A DNA stretch of 64,000 nt from Nocardioides zhouii (GCF_004137345.1 NZ_SDWV01000014.1:56775-120774); one strand, 5' to 3'; numbered from the stretch's first letter, positions 42,682 through 52,091 are shown. Numbers and translations: made by a program. Notes: a model not told the origin generated them from the letters alone.

Positions 42682-42714
42682 CCCCCAGCCGGCTGAGCAC
42701 CGGCTGAGGGATGC
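42678..42714 (-). terminator. Hairpin between peptidoglycan-binding gene and CPBP start
   Basis: GCATCCCTCAGCCGG pairs with CCGGCTGGGGGATGC (one mismatch, 7-nt loop) on the minus strand. It lies 11 bases after the upstream stop, as a terminator would, but its 3' arm contains the GGGGG and ATG of the CPBP gene, so it could also hide that start. Confidence 0.6.
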
Positions 42715-42724
42715 CGAAGAGACC

Positions 42725-43708
42725 TCAGTACGTGTCGGCCAGCGTCGTGGCCATCGACTCCCACTGGGCGTACGCGTTGGGGCAGCAGGACCGCTGGACG
42801 GCGTCGGCGGCCAGCGTCTTGCTCATCGACTCCCAGCCCGAGATGTCGAAGAGCCCCGGGTTGGAGGTGTACGCCGAGATGCCGAGGAAGCCCTGCGTGG
42901 CGTACGTCGGGTTGACACAGGCCACGCCGCCGGAGCACCAGCCCTGGCTCGACCGCTGCTGGAACAGGCCGAGCGAGTCGCGGTCGCCGAACTGGATGTT
43001 GCAGAACCTGGACTCCTGCATCGCCGTCATCAGCGCGATGATCTGCGCGTTGCGGTTGCCGCCGGCACCGCGGGTCGCGGACAGGATCCGCTGCACGTTG
43101 TCGACCTGCGCCGGGATCAGCGTCGAGATGCTCGTGCCGCCGGTGCTGTAGCAGAGCGTCTGGTCGTACGTCTGGCTCCAGCCGAGCAGCTCCTGCCACG
43201 TGGCGAGGTCGACGGTGCCGGTCTGCGACAGGCCGCGGTTGGCCTGGAACTGGACGACCGAGGCGCGGGTGCCCGCGCCGAAGACACCGTCCACGATCAG
43301 GTTGGCGCCGTACTTGTTGAGCTGCGTCTGCGCCGCCTTCACCGCATTGGCCTCGGCAGAACCTTGGGAGACCGCGATGACCAGCCGCGGCCAGGTGCCG
43401 CTGCCCGCGACGCCGTCGACGGGCGAGATGCCCTGGGCGGACTGGAAGGACTTGAGGTTCGTCGTCGTGCCGCTGCCGAAGACGCCGTCCGCTGTCGTCG
43501 GGTACCCGCGGGCGGTCAGCAGGTACTGCAGGGCCATCGCGTTGTTGTTGCGCGGCTGGCCGGCCTTCGTGATCGGCCAGGCGCTGGCGGCCTGCGCGGG
43601 TGCGGCCGCGGCCATCACCGCGAGGACGCTGACCAGCAGGGCGACGACGGTCGCAGCGAGGGCGGGACGGCCGGCGCGGGCGCGCGCAGGCAGGGTCGTA
43701 CGAGTCAT
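42725..43708 (-). CDS. Secreted peptidoglycan-binding protein with two PG_binding_1 domains
   Basis: 327 residues. A signal peptide (Arg-rich start, helix 'LAATVVALLVSVLAVMAAAA', Ala-x-Ala sites near 38-41) is followed by two PG_binding_1 domains: about 45-105 ('LQYLLTARGYPTTADGVFG') and 118-175 ('QTQLNKYGANLIVDGVFGAGT'). The C-terminal 150 residues ('IIALMTAMQESRFCNIQFGDRDSLGLFQQR', in short blocks) look like a lysozyme-like fold with Glu in 'MQESRF' and two 'C' pairs. A cell-wall lytic or remodelling role is likely. Leader has no clear -10 box. Confidence 0.88.
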   Translation of the reverse strand: MTRTTLPARARAGRPALAATVVALLVSVLAVMAAAAPAQAASAWPITKAGQPRNNNAMALQYLLTARGYPTTADGVFGSGTTTNLKSFQSAQGISPVDGVAGSGTWPRLVIAVSQGSAEANAVKAAQTQLNKYGANLIVDGVFGAGTRASVVQFQANRGLSQTGTVDLATWQELLGWSQTYDQTLCYSTGGTSISTLIPAQVDNVQRILSATRGAGGNRNAQIIALMTAMQESRFCNIQFGDRDSLGLFQQRSSQGWCSGGVACVNPTYATQGFLGISAYTSNPGLFDISGWESMSKTLAADAVQRSCCPNAYAQWESMATTLADTY

Positions 43709-43846
43709 GGGGTGCTCCCGAGAGAAGGCCCGGGAGATTCCGAGAGTCCCGGGCGCGTGGCCTCGACCCTGCAACAGCCGGACGGAGTCGGTCAAGGCCC
43801 GCCGCGGGCCCTTCCCCTCACGCCGAGACCGTACGACGATCGGTGG

Positions 43847-44302
43847 ATGACCACGATCTACGAGGCGGCCGGCGGCATCGAGGTCCTCGAACGGCTGGCC
43901 GAGGCGACCCACCAGCGCTGCCTGGCCGACGAGCTGCTCAACCACCCGTTCTCCCACGCCGACAACCAGCCGGACCACACCGAGCGGCTGGCGGCCTACT
44001 GGGCGGAGGCGCTCGGCGGGCCACCGACGTACTCCCAGCAGATGGGCAGCGAGTCCCACGTGCAGCGGCTGCACGCCGGCGAGAGCGCCTACATGGAGGA
44101 GGCGAGCCCGCGCTTCGTCGCGTGCGTCGTCGAGTCGTTCGACGAGGCCGGAGTGCCCGACGACCCGCGCCTCCGGAAGGCCCTGACCGAGTACGTCACC
44201 TGGGCCGCGATGGGCCCGTTCCGAGCCTGGCCGAGCTCCTCCGACGACGTGCCCGCCGACCTGGCGATGCCCCGCTGGGGCTGGGACGGGCCGCTCAGCT
44301 GA
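43847..44302 (+). CDS. Truncated hemoglobin-like globin
   Basis: 151 residues. '[32 protein letters not shown]' (in short blocks) is the A-B-E helix start of bacterial trHbs; the proximal His is probably in '[10 protein letters not shown]' near residue 76, and Phe/Tyr residues around '[18 protein letters not shown]' fit the distal side. The tail '[11 protein letters not shown]' is typical of group II members in actinobacteria. It may handle O2 or NO. ATG 43847 follows GGTGG; the gene end overlaps clpB's end by eight bases. Confidence 0.88.
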   Translation: MTTIYEAAGGIEVLERLAEATHQRCLADELLNHPFSHADNQPDHTERLAAYWAEALGGPPTYSQQMGSESHVQRLHAGESAYMEEASPRFVACVVESFDEAGVPDDPRLRKALTEYVTWAAMGPFRAWPSSSDDVPADLAMPRWGWDGPLS

Positions 44303-46877
44303 GCACGAGACCGCCGTCGCCCACGTCGACCGTGACCGTGCCGCCGTCAACCACCTCGCCGCCGATCAGCTTCCGCGCGAGCGGGTCGCCGATCGTGGAC
44401 TGGATCAGCCGGCGCAGCGGCCGGGCGCCGTACGCCGGGTCGTAGCCGGTCTCGGCCAGCCAGGCCCGCGCCGCGTCGGTCACCGAGATGGTGATCCGGC
44501 GGACCGCGAGCCGCTGCTCGAGCAGCGCGAGCTGGAGGTCGACGATGTGCGCGAGGGCGTCCTTCGACAGCGCCTCGAACAGCACGACCTCGTCGAGCCG
44601 GTTGAGGAACTCGGGCTTGAAGTGCGCGCGTACGACGCCCATCACGGACTGCTTCTTGGTGTCGGGCATGAGGCTCGGGTCGACCAGGAAGTTCGAGCCG
44701 AGGTTGGACGTGAGGATCAGCAGCGTGTTGCGGAAGTCGACCGTACGACCCTGCCCGTCGGTGAGCCGCCCGTCGTCGAGCACCTGGAGCAGGATGTCGA
44801 AGACCTCCGGGTGGGCCTTCTCGACCTCGTCGAGCAGCACGACGCTGTACGGCCGTCGCCGCACCGCCTCGGTCAGCTGGCCGCCCTCGTCGTAGCCGAC
44901 ATAGCCGGGAGGGGCGCCGACGAGCCGCGACACCGAGTGCTTCTCGCTGTACTCGCTCATGTCGATGCGTACGATCGCGCGCTCGTCGTCGAAGAGGAAG
45001 TCGGCCAGCGACTTGGCGAGCTCGGTCTTGCCCGTGCCGGTCGGCCCGAGGAAGAGGAAGGAGCCGGTGGGCCGGTTCGGGTCGGCGATGCCGGCGCGCG
45101 AGCGGCGTACGGCGTCGCTCACCGCGGTGACGGCCTCGCTCTGGCCGATCAGGCGCTCGCCGATGACCGACTCCATCTCGAGGAGCTTGGCGGTCTCGCC
45201 CTGGAGCATCTTGCCGGTGGGGATGCCGGTCCAGGCCTCGACGACGTCGGCGATCTGCTCGGCGCCGACCTCGTCGCCGACCAGCGGCTCCAGGTCGACG
45301 GCCTCGGCCTTCTCGACCTCCGCGATCTGCTTCTCGAGCTCGGGGATCTTGCCGTACTGGATCTCGCTGGCTCCCGCGAGGTCGCCCTCGCGCAGCTTCT
45401 TGTCCGCCTCGATCTTGAGGTGGTCGAGCTGGCGGCGCAGCTCGCCCTCACCCTGGAGCTGGTCCTTCTCGCGCTCCCAGCGGGCCTCGAGTCCCCGGAG
45501 CTCCTCCTCCCGGTCGGCGAGGTCCTTGCGCAGCGTCGCGAGCCGGTCGACCGACGCGACGTCGGTCTCCTTGGCCAGCGCGAACTCCTCCATCTTGAGC
45601 CGCTCGACCTGCCGGCGGAGCTGGTCGATCTCCTCCGGCGAGGACTCGTGCTCCATCCGGAGCCGCGAGGACGCCTCGTCGATCAGGTCGATCGCCTTGT
45701 CCGGCAGCTGGCGACCGGTGATGTAGCGGTCGGACAGGGTCGCGGCGGCGACCAGCGCGGCGTCGGTGATGCGGACGCCGTGGTGCGCCTCGTACTTCTC
45801 CTGGATGCCGCGCAGGATCTGGATGGTGTCCTCGACCGAGGGCTCGCCGACGAAGACCTGCTGGAAACGGCGCTCGAGCGCGGGGTCCTTCTCGATGCGC
45901 TCGCGGTACTCGTCGAGCGTCGTCGCGCCGATCATGTGCAGCTCGCCGCGCGCCAGCATCGGCTTGAGCATGTTGCCGGCGTCCATCGCGGAGTCGCCGC
46001 CGGCGCCCGCCCCGACGACGGTGTGCAGCTCGTCGATGAAGGTGATCACCTGGCCCCCGGCGTCCTTGACCTCCTCGAGCACGGCCTTGAGCCGCTCCTC
46101 GAACTCGCCGCGGTACTTCGCGCCGGCCAGCATCGCGGCCAGGTCGAGCGACAGCACGCGACGGCCCTTGAGCGAGTCGGGCACGTCGCCGGCGACCACG
46201 CGCTGGGCCAGACCCTCGACGACGGCGGTCTTGCCGACCCCCGGCTCACCGATCAGGACGGGGTTGTTCTTCGTGCGCCGCGACAGCACCTGCACGACCC
46301 GGCGGATCTCGGCGTCCCGGCCGATCACCGGGTCGAGGCGCCCCTCCTCGGCCTGCTGGGTGAGGTCGACGGAGTACTTCTCCAGCGACTCGTACGACGC
46401 CTCGGCGGCCTCGCTGGTCACCCGGCGGTTGCCGCGGACAGCCGTGATCGCCTCCCGCAGCCCGGCCGCGGTCAGACCGGCGTCGGTCAGCACCTTCTGC
46501 GCCGGCGACTCGACGGTGGCGAGCGCGACGAGCAGGTGGTCGGTGGCGACGTAGTCGTCCTTCATCGATCCCGCGAGGTCGATCGACGACGCCAGCACGC
46601 GCGTCAGCGCCGGCGAGGCGCTGGGCTGCTGGACCGTCGATCCCGTGGCGCTGGGCAGCGCCCGCTGGACGGTCACGGCCTTCGCGAGCAGGTCGACGGA
46701 ATCCACGCCGGCCTTCATCACCATGCTCCGGCTGGTGCCGTCCTCCTGCTGGAGGAGCGCGACCAGCAGGTGGATCGCCTCGGTGTGGGTGTTGCCGCCG
46801 GTGGTGGCGGCGAGCTGGGCGGCCTCGATCACCGCCCGGCTGCGGGTGGTGAACTTCTCGGCACCGAACTGGCTCAA
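44295..46877 (-). CDS. clpB: ATP-dependent disaggregase ClpB
   Basis: 860 residues from TTG 46877, five bases after GGAGGAG; no better start exists, and the family begins '[13 protein letters not shown]' a few residues in. Clp N-domain (about 1-145), NBD1 with Walker A '[13 protein letters not shown]' near 205 and '[21 protein letters not shown]' near 320, the coiled middle domain (about 405-520), and NBD2 with '[13 protein letters not shown]' near 605 and '[15 protein letters not shown]' near 670. It solubilises aggregates with DnaK/DnaJ/GrpE. A HAIR-type operator upstream implies HspR control. The gene is alone on its transcript. Confidence 0.98.
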   Translation of the reverse strand: MSQFGAEKFTTRSRAVIEAAQLAATTGGNTHTEAIHLLVALLQQEDGTSRSMVMKAGVDSVDLLAKAVTVQRALPSATGSTVQQPSASPALTRVLASSIDLAGSMKDDYVATDHLLVALATVESPAQKVLTDAGLTAAGLREAITAVRGNRRVTSEAAEASYESLEKYSVDLTQQAEEGRLDPVIGRDAEIRRVVQVLSRRTKNNPVLIGEPGVGKTAVVEGLAQRVVAGDVPDSLKGRRVLSLDLAAMLAGAKYRGEFEERLKAVLEEVKDAGGQVITFIDELHTVVGAGAGGDSAMDAGNMLKPMLARGELHMIGATTLDEYRERIEKDPALERRFQQVFVGEPSVEDTIQILRGIQEKYEAHHGVRITDAALVAAATLSDRYITGRQLPDKAIDLIDEASSRLRMEHESSPEEIDQLRRQVERLKMEEFALAKETDVASVDRLATLRKDLADREEELRGLEARWEREKDQLQGEGELRRQLDHLKIEADKKLREGDLAGASEIQYGKIPELEKQIAEVEKAEAVDLEPLVGDEVGAEQIADVVEAWTGIPTGKMLQGETAKLLEMESVIGERLIGQSEAVTAVSDAVRRSRAGIADPNRPTGSFLFLGPTGTGKTELAKSLADFLFDDERAIVRIDMSEYSEKHSVSRLVGAPPGYVGYDEGGQLTEAVRRRPYSVVLLDEVEKAHPEVFDILLQVLDDGRLTDGQGRTVDFRNTLLILTSNLGSNFLVDPSLMPDTKKQSVMGVVRAHFKPEFLNRLDEVVLFEALSKDALAHIVDLQLALLEQRLAVRRITISVTDAARAWLAETGYDPAYGARPLRRLIQSTIGDPLARKLIGGEVVDGGTVTVDVGDGGLVLS

Positions 46878-46947
46878 CGCTGCTCCTCCGGGCTCGAACA
46901 CGATCTCGTGGGGCCACTGTGGTCCCACTCGGCGCAACGCGCCACAA

Positions 46948-46968
46948 GTTGAGTCGATTCCCCTCAAC
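46948..46968. promoter_or_regulatory. HAIR-type HspR operator upstream of clpB
   Basis: GTTGAGT-N7-CCTCAAC, close to the published HAIR consensus CTTGAGT-N7-ACTCAAG: same half-site core and spacer. It is 71 bp upstream of the clpB start and between clpB and the small gene at 47049. The matching site before dnaK (54069) is nearer to consensus. Confidence 0.85.
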
Positions 46969-47048
46969 TCCGAGATCTTTGCCGGGCCGGTCGAAGACTT
47001 TACTTTCCCATTGTTTGATTCTTGGGACAGCAGGGCACAGTTGGACCT

Positions 47049-47162
47049 ATGGGAATGTTCACGATGCCGAAGTACCTCGCCGACAACCGATTCGTCGCGA
47101 CCATGTTCATCGCGCTGACCTACGTCAACGCGTTCGCGATCCAGAACAAGTGGTACGCCTGA
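47049..47162 (+). CDS. Small hydrophobic protein divergent from clpB, 37 residues
   Basis: ATG 47049 opens [20 protein letters not shown], and '[17 protein letters not shown]' ends it; the centre is hydrophobic and could span or lie on the membrane, with a basic middle and end. Of 36 sense codons after the Met, 34 end in G or C, as in neighbouring genes, so this is likely coding. No family is recognised. CACAGT at 47036-47041 is 7 nt before the ATG, a weak leaderless-type box; there is no Shine-Dalgarno. It shares the HAIR-containing gap with clpB, so heat-shock regulation is possible. Confidence 0.7.
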   Translation: MGMFTMPKYLADNRFVATMFIALTYVNAFAIQNKWYA

Positions 47163-47200
47163 CCAAGGCCCGCTTCGTGCCTGCGTGACACGATCCCCCG

Positions 47201-47986
47201 GTGACGACCCCCGGGCTGCGATCTGACTGCTCGAGCTGCTTCGGGCTGTGCTGCGTGCTCCTCCCCTTCTCCGCCGCCGCGGGCTTCGGCGTCGACAAGA
47301 CGGGCGGACGACCCTGTCTCAACCTGCTCGACGATGACCGCTGCGGCATCCACACCACCCTGCGCGAGGACGGCTGGCCGGGGTGCACGGTCTTCGAGTG
47401 CTTCGGCGCCGGCCAGCAGGTCTCGCAGGTGACGTACGCCGGCGTCTCCTGGCGCGACACCGGCAACCTCGGCGAGATGGGTGCAGTCCTCTCGGTCATG
47501 CGCCAGCTGCACGAGATGCTCGTGCACCTCGTCGAGGTCGAGGCCCGCGCGCCCGACCCCGACGCGCGAGCGGCCCGCCTCGAGATCGAGGCGTTGACCG
47601 CGGCGGACGCCGAGACCCTGCTGGCGTCCGACGTCGACGGTCTCCTCGGACGGGTCGGCCGCCTCCTCGCCGACGCGAGCAGTCGCGTACGCCACCGGTG
47701 GCCCGACGCACTCGACCGGTCCCGCGACGACCTGGCCGGACGCCGGCTGGCGGGGGACCTCCGCGGCTGCTGCCTGCGCGGGGCGATGCTGATCCGCGCC
47801 GACCTGCGCGACGCGCGCCTCGACGAGGCCGACCTGCTCGGTGCGGACCTCCGCGACGCCGACCTCCGCGGCGTGGACCTCTCCACCGCCCTGTTCCTCA
47901 CCCAGCCGCAGGTCAACGCAGCCGTCGGCGACTCCGCCACCGCACTGCCGCCCGGTCTCGACCGACCGGGGCACTGGCCGCGCTGA
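47201..47986 (+). CDS. Pentapeptide-repeat protein with N-terminal cysteine cluster
   Basis: 261 residues from GTG 47201. Residues 8-18 carry '[15 protein letters not shown]', followed by '[14 protein letters not shown]' and '[16 protein letters not shown]', at least seven Cys and one His spread over 70 residues, which could bind a metal or iron-sulfur cluster. Near the C-terminus (about 185-235) '[38 protein letters not shown]' (in short blocks) forms pentapeptide repeats with A-[DN]-L-x-x, a right-handed beta helix. I know actinobacterial relatives with this combination but no function. The gene lies 38 bp after the small gene. Confidence 0.85.
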   Translation: MTTPGLRSDCSSCFGLCCVLLPFSAAAGFGVDKTGGRPCLNLLDDDRCGIHTTLREDGWPGCTVFECFGAGQQVSQVTYAGVSWRDTGNLGEMGAVLSVMRQLHEMLVHLVEVEARAPDPDARAARLEIEALTAADAETLLASDVDGLLGRVGRLLADASSRVRHRWPDALDRSRDDLAGRRLAGDLRGCCLRGAMLIRADLRDARLDEADLLGADLRDADLRGVDLSTALFLTQPQVNAAVGDSATALPPGLDRPGHWPR

Positions 47987-48604
47987 TCAGTCCACCGGCC
48001 GGTCGACCAGCGCATGCCGGATCCAGGGGTTGTCGCAGAACACCACCGTCCATCGGGCGCAGCCGATCGCCACGTCGACCAGTGGCTGCTCGGCGACCAC
48101 CACCAGCCAGCGACCGGACCCGATGGCCCGGCGCTGCCCGGCGAGCTCGCGCGTCCCGTCCGGGTCGTTGAGGAAGTAGGTGCAGAACGGATCGCCGGCG
48201 GGCCCGCGCGAATCGACGTACGTCGCCTCCGGTGACTCGACCACGCCGACGTCCCCGACCGACCCGAGCATGACGCACCCCCGAAAGCTCCACCGCAGCA
48301 CGCAGGTCTCCCGGTGCCGGATCGCCATCCACCCGCTCTCGTCGGCCGTGAAGCTGCAGACCTGCTCGATCCACTCACGATCAGCGTCGCGCCCGGCCGT
48401 GACGACGAGCTCGTCCTGGGCCTGGACGGCACCCGGCAGGACGCGCTCGAGCACCGGCGCGACGTCGGCTGCCACGAGATGGCTGCGCACGATCCCGACA
48501 GCGGTCACCAACAGGTTGCCGACCAACCAGGCCATCAGGAGGGTCGTGGCCGCAACGCGGAGGATGCGGCCGAGCTCGGAGATGATGGGCACCGGTCCAT
48601 GCAA
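47987..48604 (-). CDS. Hypothetical membrane-anchored protein
   Basis: 205 residues. One N-terminal hydrophobic helix (about 14-38, 'VAATTLLMAWLVGNLLVTAVG'-like, given here in part) acts as a membrane anchor or signal peptide, and the rest is mixed polar with five or six Cys ('IEQVCSFTADES', 'ETCVLRWSFRGC', 'DPFCTYFLND'). No family is recognised. The start at ATG 48604 is uncertain; it immediately follows the stop of the pentapeptide gene on the opposite strand (one base between stops). Codon bias supports it being real. Confidence 0.65.
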   Translation of the reverse strand: MHGPVPIISELGRILRVAATTLLMAWLVGNLLVTAVGIVRSHLVAADVAPVLERVLPGAVQAQDELVVTAGRDADREWIEQVCSFTADESGWMAIRHRETCVLRWSFRGCVMLGSVGDVGVVESPEATYVDSRGPAGDPFCTYFLNDPDGTRELAGQRRAIGSGRWLVVVAEQPLVDVAIGCARWTVVFCDNPWIRHALVDRPVD

Positions 48605-48678
48605 CGACGGGCGGGCGACGTGGCACCACAGTGCCCGTACTCACGCGCGGCGCCCGTCAGGTGACTCACACTCGGCCC

Positions 48679-49458
48679 ATGCCCTCACGTCCGGAACCCA
48701 GCACCTGGCAGCGCCCCGGCCTCCGCGCCGCCCTCCTCTATGCGGTCGCCGCCGGCCTCCTCGGCTCCGTCGTCACCGCGGTGAGCCGACTCGAGCTCAC
48801 CCGGCGCGCCGTCCCCGACGCGGACCTCCCCGACGGGCCGGTCATCGTCGTCGCCAACCACACGAGCTTCGCCGACGGCATCCTGCTGGCCCTCGTCGGC
48901 CGCCGCCTCGGTCGCTCGCTGCGGCTGATGGCGACCGGTGGCGTGTTCCGTTCCGGCCTGGTCGGACCTGTCGTCCGCCGCCTCGGCTTCATCCCCGTGC
49001 TGCGCGGCACCGACTCGGCGGCGGGCTCGCTGGACGCGGCCGCCACCGCTCTCGCTGCTGGCGAGGCGGTGGGGCTGTTCCCCGAGGGTCGGATCACCCG
49101 CGACCCGCAGCACTGGCCCGAGCGCTCGAAGACCGGCGCCGTACGCCTCGCGCTCCGCACCGGCGCGCCGATCGTGCCGGTCGCGCTCGTCGGCGCCCAG
49201 CAGGTCGTCGGCAAGCAGGGCATCGTGGGTCGGCTGCTGCGCAACACGGTCCTACGTCCGCGGGTCGCGGTCGCCGTCGGCGCGCCCATCGACGTACGGG
49301 CGCTGGCGCAGGTCGGCGACGGCCAGCCGGTCGACGACGCGACCGTACGCCGGGTGGCCGACGAGGTGATGGCGGTGCTGGTCGCTCAGGTGGCCGAGCT
49401 CCGCGACGAGCCCGCGGCGCACCCGACCGGTGTCCCCGAGGAGGCGCTCAGCGCCTGA
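48679..49458 (+). CDS. Lysophospholipid acyltransferase (PlsC-like)
   Basis: 259 residues from ATG 48679; GTG 48661 is an alternative. A hydrophobic helix (about 15-33) anchors the protein. PlsC motif I 'VVANHTSFADGILLAL' near residue 58 (H-x4-D), 'VLRGTDSA' near 105, and 'AVGLFPEGRITRDP' near 130 (motif III, FPEG) are clear; 'VPVALVGAQQVV' near 170 is motif IV. Transfers acyl chains to lysophospholipid, most likely for phosphatidic acid or related lipid synthesis. Monocistronic. Confidence 0.93.
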   Translation: MPSRPEPSTWQRPGLRAALLYAVAAGLLGSVVTAVSRLELTRRAVPDADLPDGPVIVVANHTSFADGILLALVGRRLGRSLRLMATGGVFRSGLVGPVVRRLGFIPVLRGTDSAAGSLDAAATALAAGEAVGLFPEGRITRDPQHWPERSKTGAVRLALRTGAPIVPVALVGAQQVVGKQGIVGRLLRNTVLRPRVAVAVGAPIDVRALAQVGDGQPVDDATVRRVADEVMAVLVAQVAELRDEPAAHPTGVPEEALSA

Positions 49459-49480
49459 GCCGACGGGTCAGCGGCTCCCG

Positions 49481-49735
49481 TCAGGAGTAGCGGTGGCTCT
49501 TGGCTGCGTGGCCGCGCTCGCGCGTGCAGGTGCGGCCGCTCATGTTGCGGTGGCCGCAGAGCTCGTCGGTGTCCGCCTCCGTGGCGTCGGCCGCGGGCTC
49601 GGCAGCCTGCTTCGGCGCGGCGACCGGAGGGGCGACGGGCGCCCTGGTGGCGGCTGGCTTCGCGCCGGCGGCCTGCTTCTGGGCAGCGGCGTACTTGGCC
49701 TCGCGCATGGCGCGCAGGTTGTCCATCTTGCTCAT
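49481..49735 (-). CDS. Small Ala/Pro-rich protein with C-terminal CGH...C...GH motif
   Basis: 84 residues. The N-terminal 20 residues are basic ('MDNLRAMREAKYAAAQKQ'), residues 24-50 are Ala/Pro-rich linker, and the last 27 read 'CGHRNMSGRTCTRERGHAAK' plus 'SHRYS', a compact Cys-His-Cys-His-His arrangement that could bind zinc. I have seen similar tails on actinobacterial small proteins but know no function. It is the gene just downstream of hspR, 81 bp away on the same strand, so it might be read from the dnaK operon. Confidence 0.75.
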   Translation of the reverse strand: MSKMDNLRAMREAKYAAAQKQAAGAKPAATRAPVAPPVAAPKQAAEPAADATEADTDELCGHRNMSGRTCTRERGHAAKSHRYS

Positions 49736-49816
49736 GGCATGCCCATCACTTGCTCGTCGACCCGGTCACCGCTGAACCTACGCGGTCGCACCGACAACCC
49801 GGCCCCCGGCACGCCC

Positions 49817-50245
49817 TCAGGTGGGTCGGCGCCAGACGACGACCGACTGGCCAACGGCCTGGTGCAGCACCGGCAGCTTGTTGGCGGGCGTCGCGGCCTG
49901 GGCCGCCGCGCGCGCAGCGAAGCCACGGCGTACTGCGTCGAGCTCGGCGAGCAGCTCGTCGTTGCGGGCGCGCAGCGCGTCGACCTGGAGCTCGAGGGCC
50001 ATGATCCGGCGGACACCCTCGATCCCGATGCCGGCGCCAGTGAGGTCGGCGATCTCGCGCAACCGCTCGAGGTCGCGGTGGGAGTAGCGACGACCGCCGC
50101 CACCGGTCCGACCGGGCGCGATGAGGCCCATCCGCTCGTACGCGCGCAGGGTCTGCGGGTGCAGCCCGGTCAGCTCCGCGGCCACGCTGATGACGTACAC
50201 CGCGGCGTCGGGGTTCGGCGCCCCGAACGGGCTGCTCATGCTCAT
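49817..50245 (-). CDS. hspR: Heat-shock repressor HspR (MerR family)
   Basis: 142 residues. The MerR HTH ('YVISVAAELTGLHPQTLRAYERMGLIAPGRTGGGGRRYS' region, residues 17-53) fits HspR, followed by the helix 'DLERLREIADLTGAGIGIEGVRRI' and a tail with hydrophobic end ('HQAVGQSVVVWRRPT'), as in streptomycete and mycobacterial HspR. It binds HAIR sites and represses dnaK and clpB operons, using DnaK as co-repressor in known cases. ATG 50245 overlaps the dnaJ stop (ATGA). Its target sites here are 54069-54089 and 46948-46968. Confidence 0.96.
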   Translation of the reverse strand: MSMSSPFGAPNPDAAVYVISVAAELTGLHPQTLRAYERMGLIAPGRTGGGGRRYSHRDLERLREIADLTGAGIGIEGVRRIMALELQVDALRARNDELLAELDAVRRGFAARAAAQAATPANKLPVLHQAVGQSVVVWRRPT

Positions 50246-51438
50246 GACTCGAAGAGCCCGTTGCGCAGCGGAGTGCCGGCCATGGCCGCACGATAGGACT
50301 CGAGCGCCTCGCGCGCCGTCTGGTCGAGGGTGGCCGGCACCTGGACCTCGATCGTGGCGAGCAGGTCGCCCTTCGAGCCGTCGCGCTTGGTGGCGCCCCT
50401 GCCGCGCACCCGGAAGGTGCGGCCGTTGGGCGTGCCGGGCGGCAGCTTGAGGGTCACCGGCGGACCGCCGAGCGTCGGGATCTTCACCTCGGCACCGAGC
50501 GCGGCCTCGTCGAAGGCCACGGGCACGTCGAGGGTGAGGTTGTCGCCCTTGCGCCCGAAGACGCGGTGCGGCGTCACCTTCACCGTCACGAACAGGTCGC
50601 CCGCGGGGCCGCCCTGCTCGCCCTGGGCACCCTTGCCCTTGAGCCGGATCTTCGCGCCGTCCTTCACGCCCGCCGGGATGCGCGCCTGGATCGCCCGGGC
50701 CGAGGTGCCGCGCCCACTGCCGTGGCAGGTCGGGCACGCCTCGGCGTACACGAGCTGGCGACCGCCGCAGGCGGGACAGGTCTCGTTGATGGAGAAGGCG
50801 CCGCCGGTGCCGGCCACGACGAAGCCGGCGCCCTCGCACTCGGGGCAGATGTGCGGGCGGGTGCCGGGCTTGCCGCCGGTGCCCTGGCAGGTCGCGCAGG
50901 CCGCGTCGGAGGTCAGCCGCAGGGAGACGGTGACGCCGTCGAGGGCGTCGACGAACCCGATCGTGGCCGTGCTCTCGACGTCGGCGCCGCGGCGGGGTCG
51001 CGGCTGCTGCTGGGTGCGTGTGCGCTGCCCGCCGCCGAAGAGGTCGCCGAACATGTCGCCCAACCCGCCGCCGCTGCCGCCGCGCTCGCGGAGCAGGTCG
51101 TCGATGTTGAAGCCGCCACCGCTCGTGAAGCCACCCCCGCCGCCACCCATGCCGGGGCCGAAGCCGCCGCGCGACTGCAACGAGCGGAACTCGTCGTACT
51201 TCGCGCGCTTGGCCTCGTCACCGACCACGTCGTACGCCTCGGCGACAGCCTTGAACCTGTCGTGCTTCTTGGCGTCGCCGGGGTTGGAGTCGGGGTGGTT
51301 GGCGCGGGCGAGCTTGCGGTAGGCCGTCTTGACGTCGGCCGCGCTCGCATCCTGGGCGACCCCGAGGACCTGGTAGAAGTCCTTGGTCGCCCAGTCGTTG
51401 CGCCAACCCTCATTTCGCTGGCCATCGGTGTCGGCCAT
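50242..51438 (-). CDS. dnaJ: Chaperone protein DnaJ
   Basis: 398 residues. J-domain with the HPD motif in 'ARANHPDSNPGDA' near residue 50, a Gly/Phe-rich linker ('GGFGPGMGGGGGGFTSGGG'), and the zinc domain with four CxxC repeats: 'CATCQGTG', 'CPECEGAG', 'CPACGGRQ' and 'CPTCHGSG' (about 183-245); the third lacks the final glycine. The C-terminal substrate domain follows. It stimulates DnaK ATPase. It is three bases from grpE and coupled to hspR. Confidence 0.97.
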   Translation of the reverse strand: MADTDGQRNEGWRNDWATKDFYQVLGVAQDASAADVKTAYRKLARANHPDSNPGDAKKHDRFKAVAEAYDVVGDEAKRAKYDEFRSLQSRGGFGPGMGGGGGGFTSGGGFNIDDLLRERGGSGGGLGDMFGDLFGGGQRTRTQQQPRPRRGADVESTATIGFVDALDGVTVSLRLTSDAACATCQGTGGKPGTRPHICPECEGAGFVVAGTGGAFSINETCPACGGRQLVYAEACPTCHGSGRGTSARAIQARIPAGVKDGAKIRLKGKGAQGEQGGPAGDLFVTVKVTPHRVFGRKGDNLTLDVPVAFDEAALGAEVKIPTLGGPPVTLKLPPGTPNGRTFRVRGRGATKRDGSKGDLLATIEVQVPATLDQTAREALESYRAAMAGTPLRNGLFES

Positions 51439-51441
51439 CGA

Positions 51442-52091
51442 TCAGCCCTCGACCGGGTCGACCACCAACACCTGGGCGGCCCGCACCACCCGGTCACCGA
51501 TCTTGTAGCCGGCCTTGGCGATGTGCTTGCAGGTGATGACCTCGACCTCCGGGTCGGTGCCCAGGTGGCTCAGGGCCTCGTGGAGGTTGGGGTCGAACGC
51601 GTCACCGGGCTCGCCGAAGCGGGTCAGGCCGAGGTTGGCCACGACTCCCTGGAGCTGGTCGGCGACGGCCTTGAAGCCACCGGAGTCGACCTCGCCGTGC
51701 TCGCGGGCACGGTCGATCGTGTCGAGCACCTCGATGATCGGCGCGAGGACGCGGTAGGTCGCGTTCTCGGCGATCAGCTGGCGGTCGCGGTCGACGCGCT
51801 TGCGGTAGTTGGCGTACTCCGCCTGGAGCCGCTGCAGGTCCGCGGTGCGCTCGGCGAGCTGGACGTCGGCCGACGCGGCGACACCCTCGACGGGGTCGAC
51901 GTCCGCGAAGTCCTCGGGCTCGAGCGGTCCGCCCTCCTCCAGCCAGTTGTCGACGCCGCTGATCTCGTCGTCGACCTGCGACTCCGGACGGCCGGCCGAG
52001 GCCGAGGCGTCCTGCTGGGCAGGCGCCTCGACCTCGGTCTCGTTGGCCATCTCGCCGGCCGCGTCACCGAACGATGAGCTGCCGGACTCGG

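Noticed and set aside
31690..44302. A secondary-metabolite gene cluster
   Set aside because: Oxidoreductases, a kinase and a hydrolase are present, but no core biosynthetic enzyme (PKS, NRPS, terpene cyclase, RiPP maturase) is in the window.
44547..46952. 801-codon open frame opposite clpB
   Set aside because: Shadow of clpB; Leu/Gly/Asp-rich with no family features.
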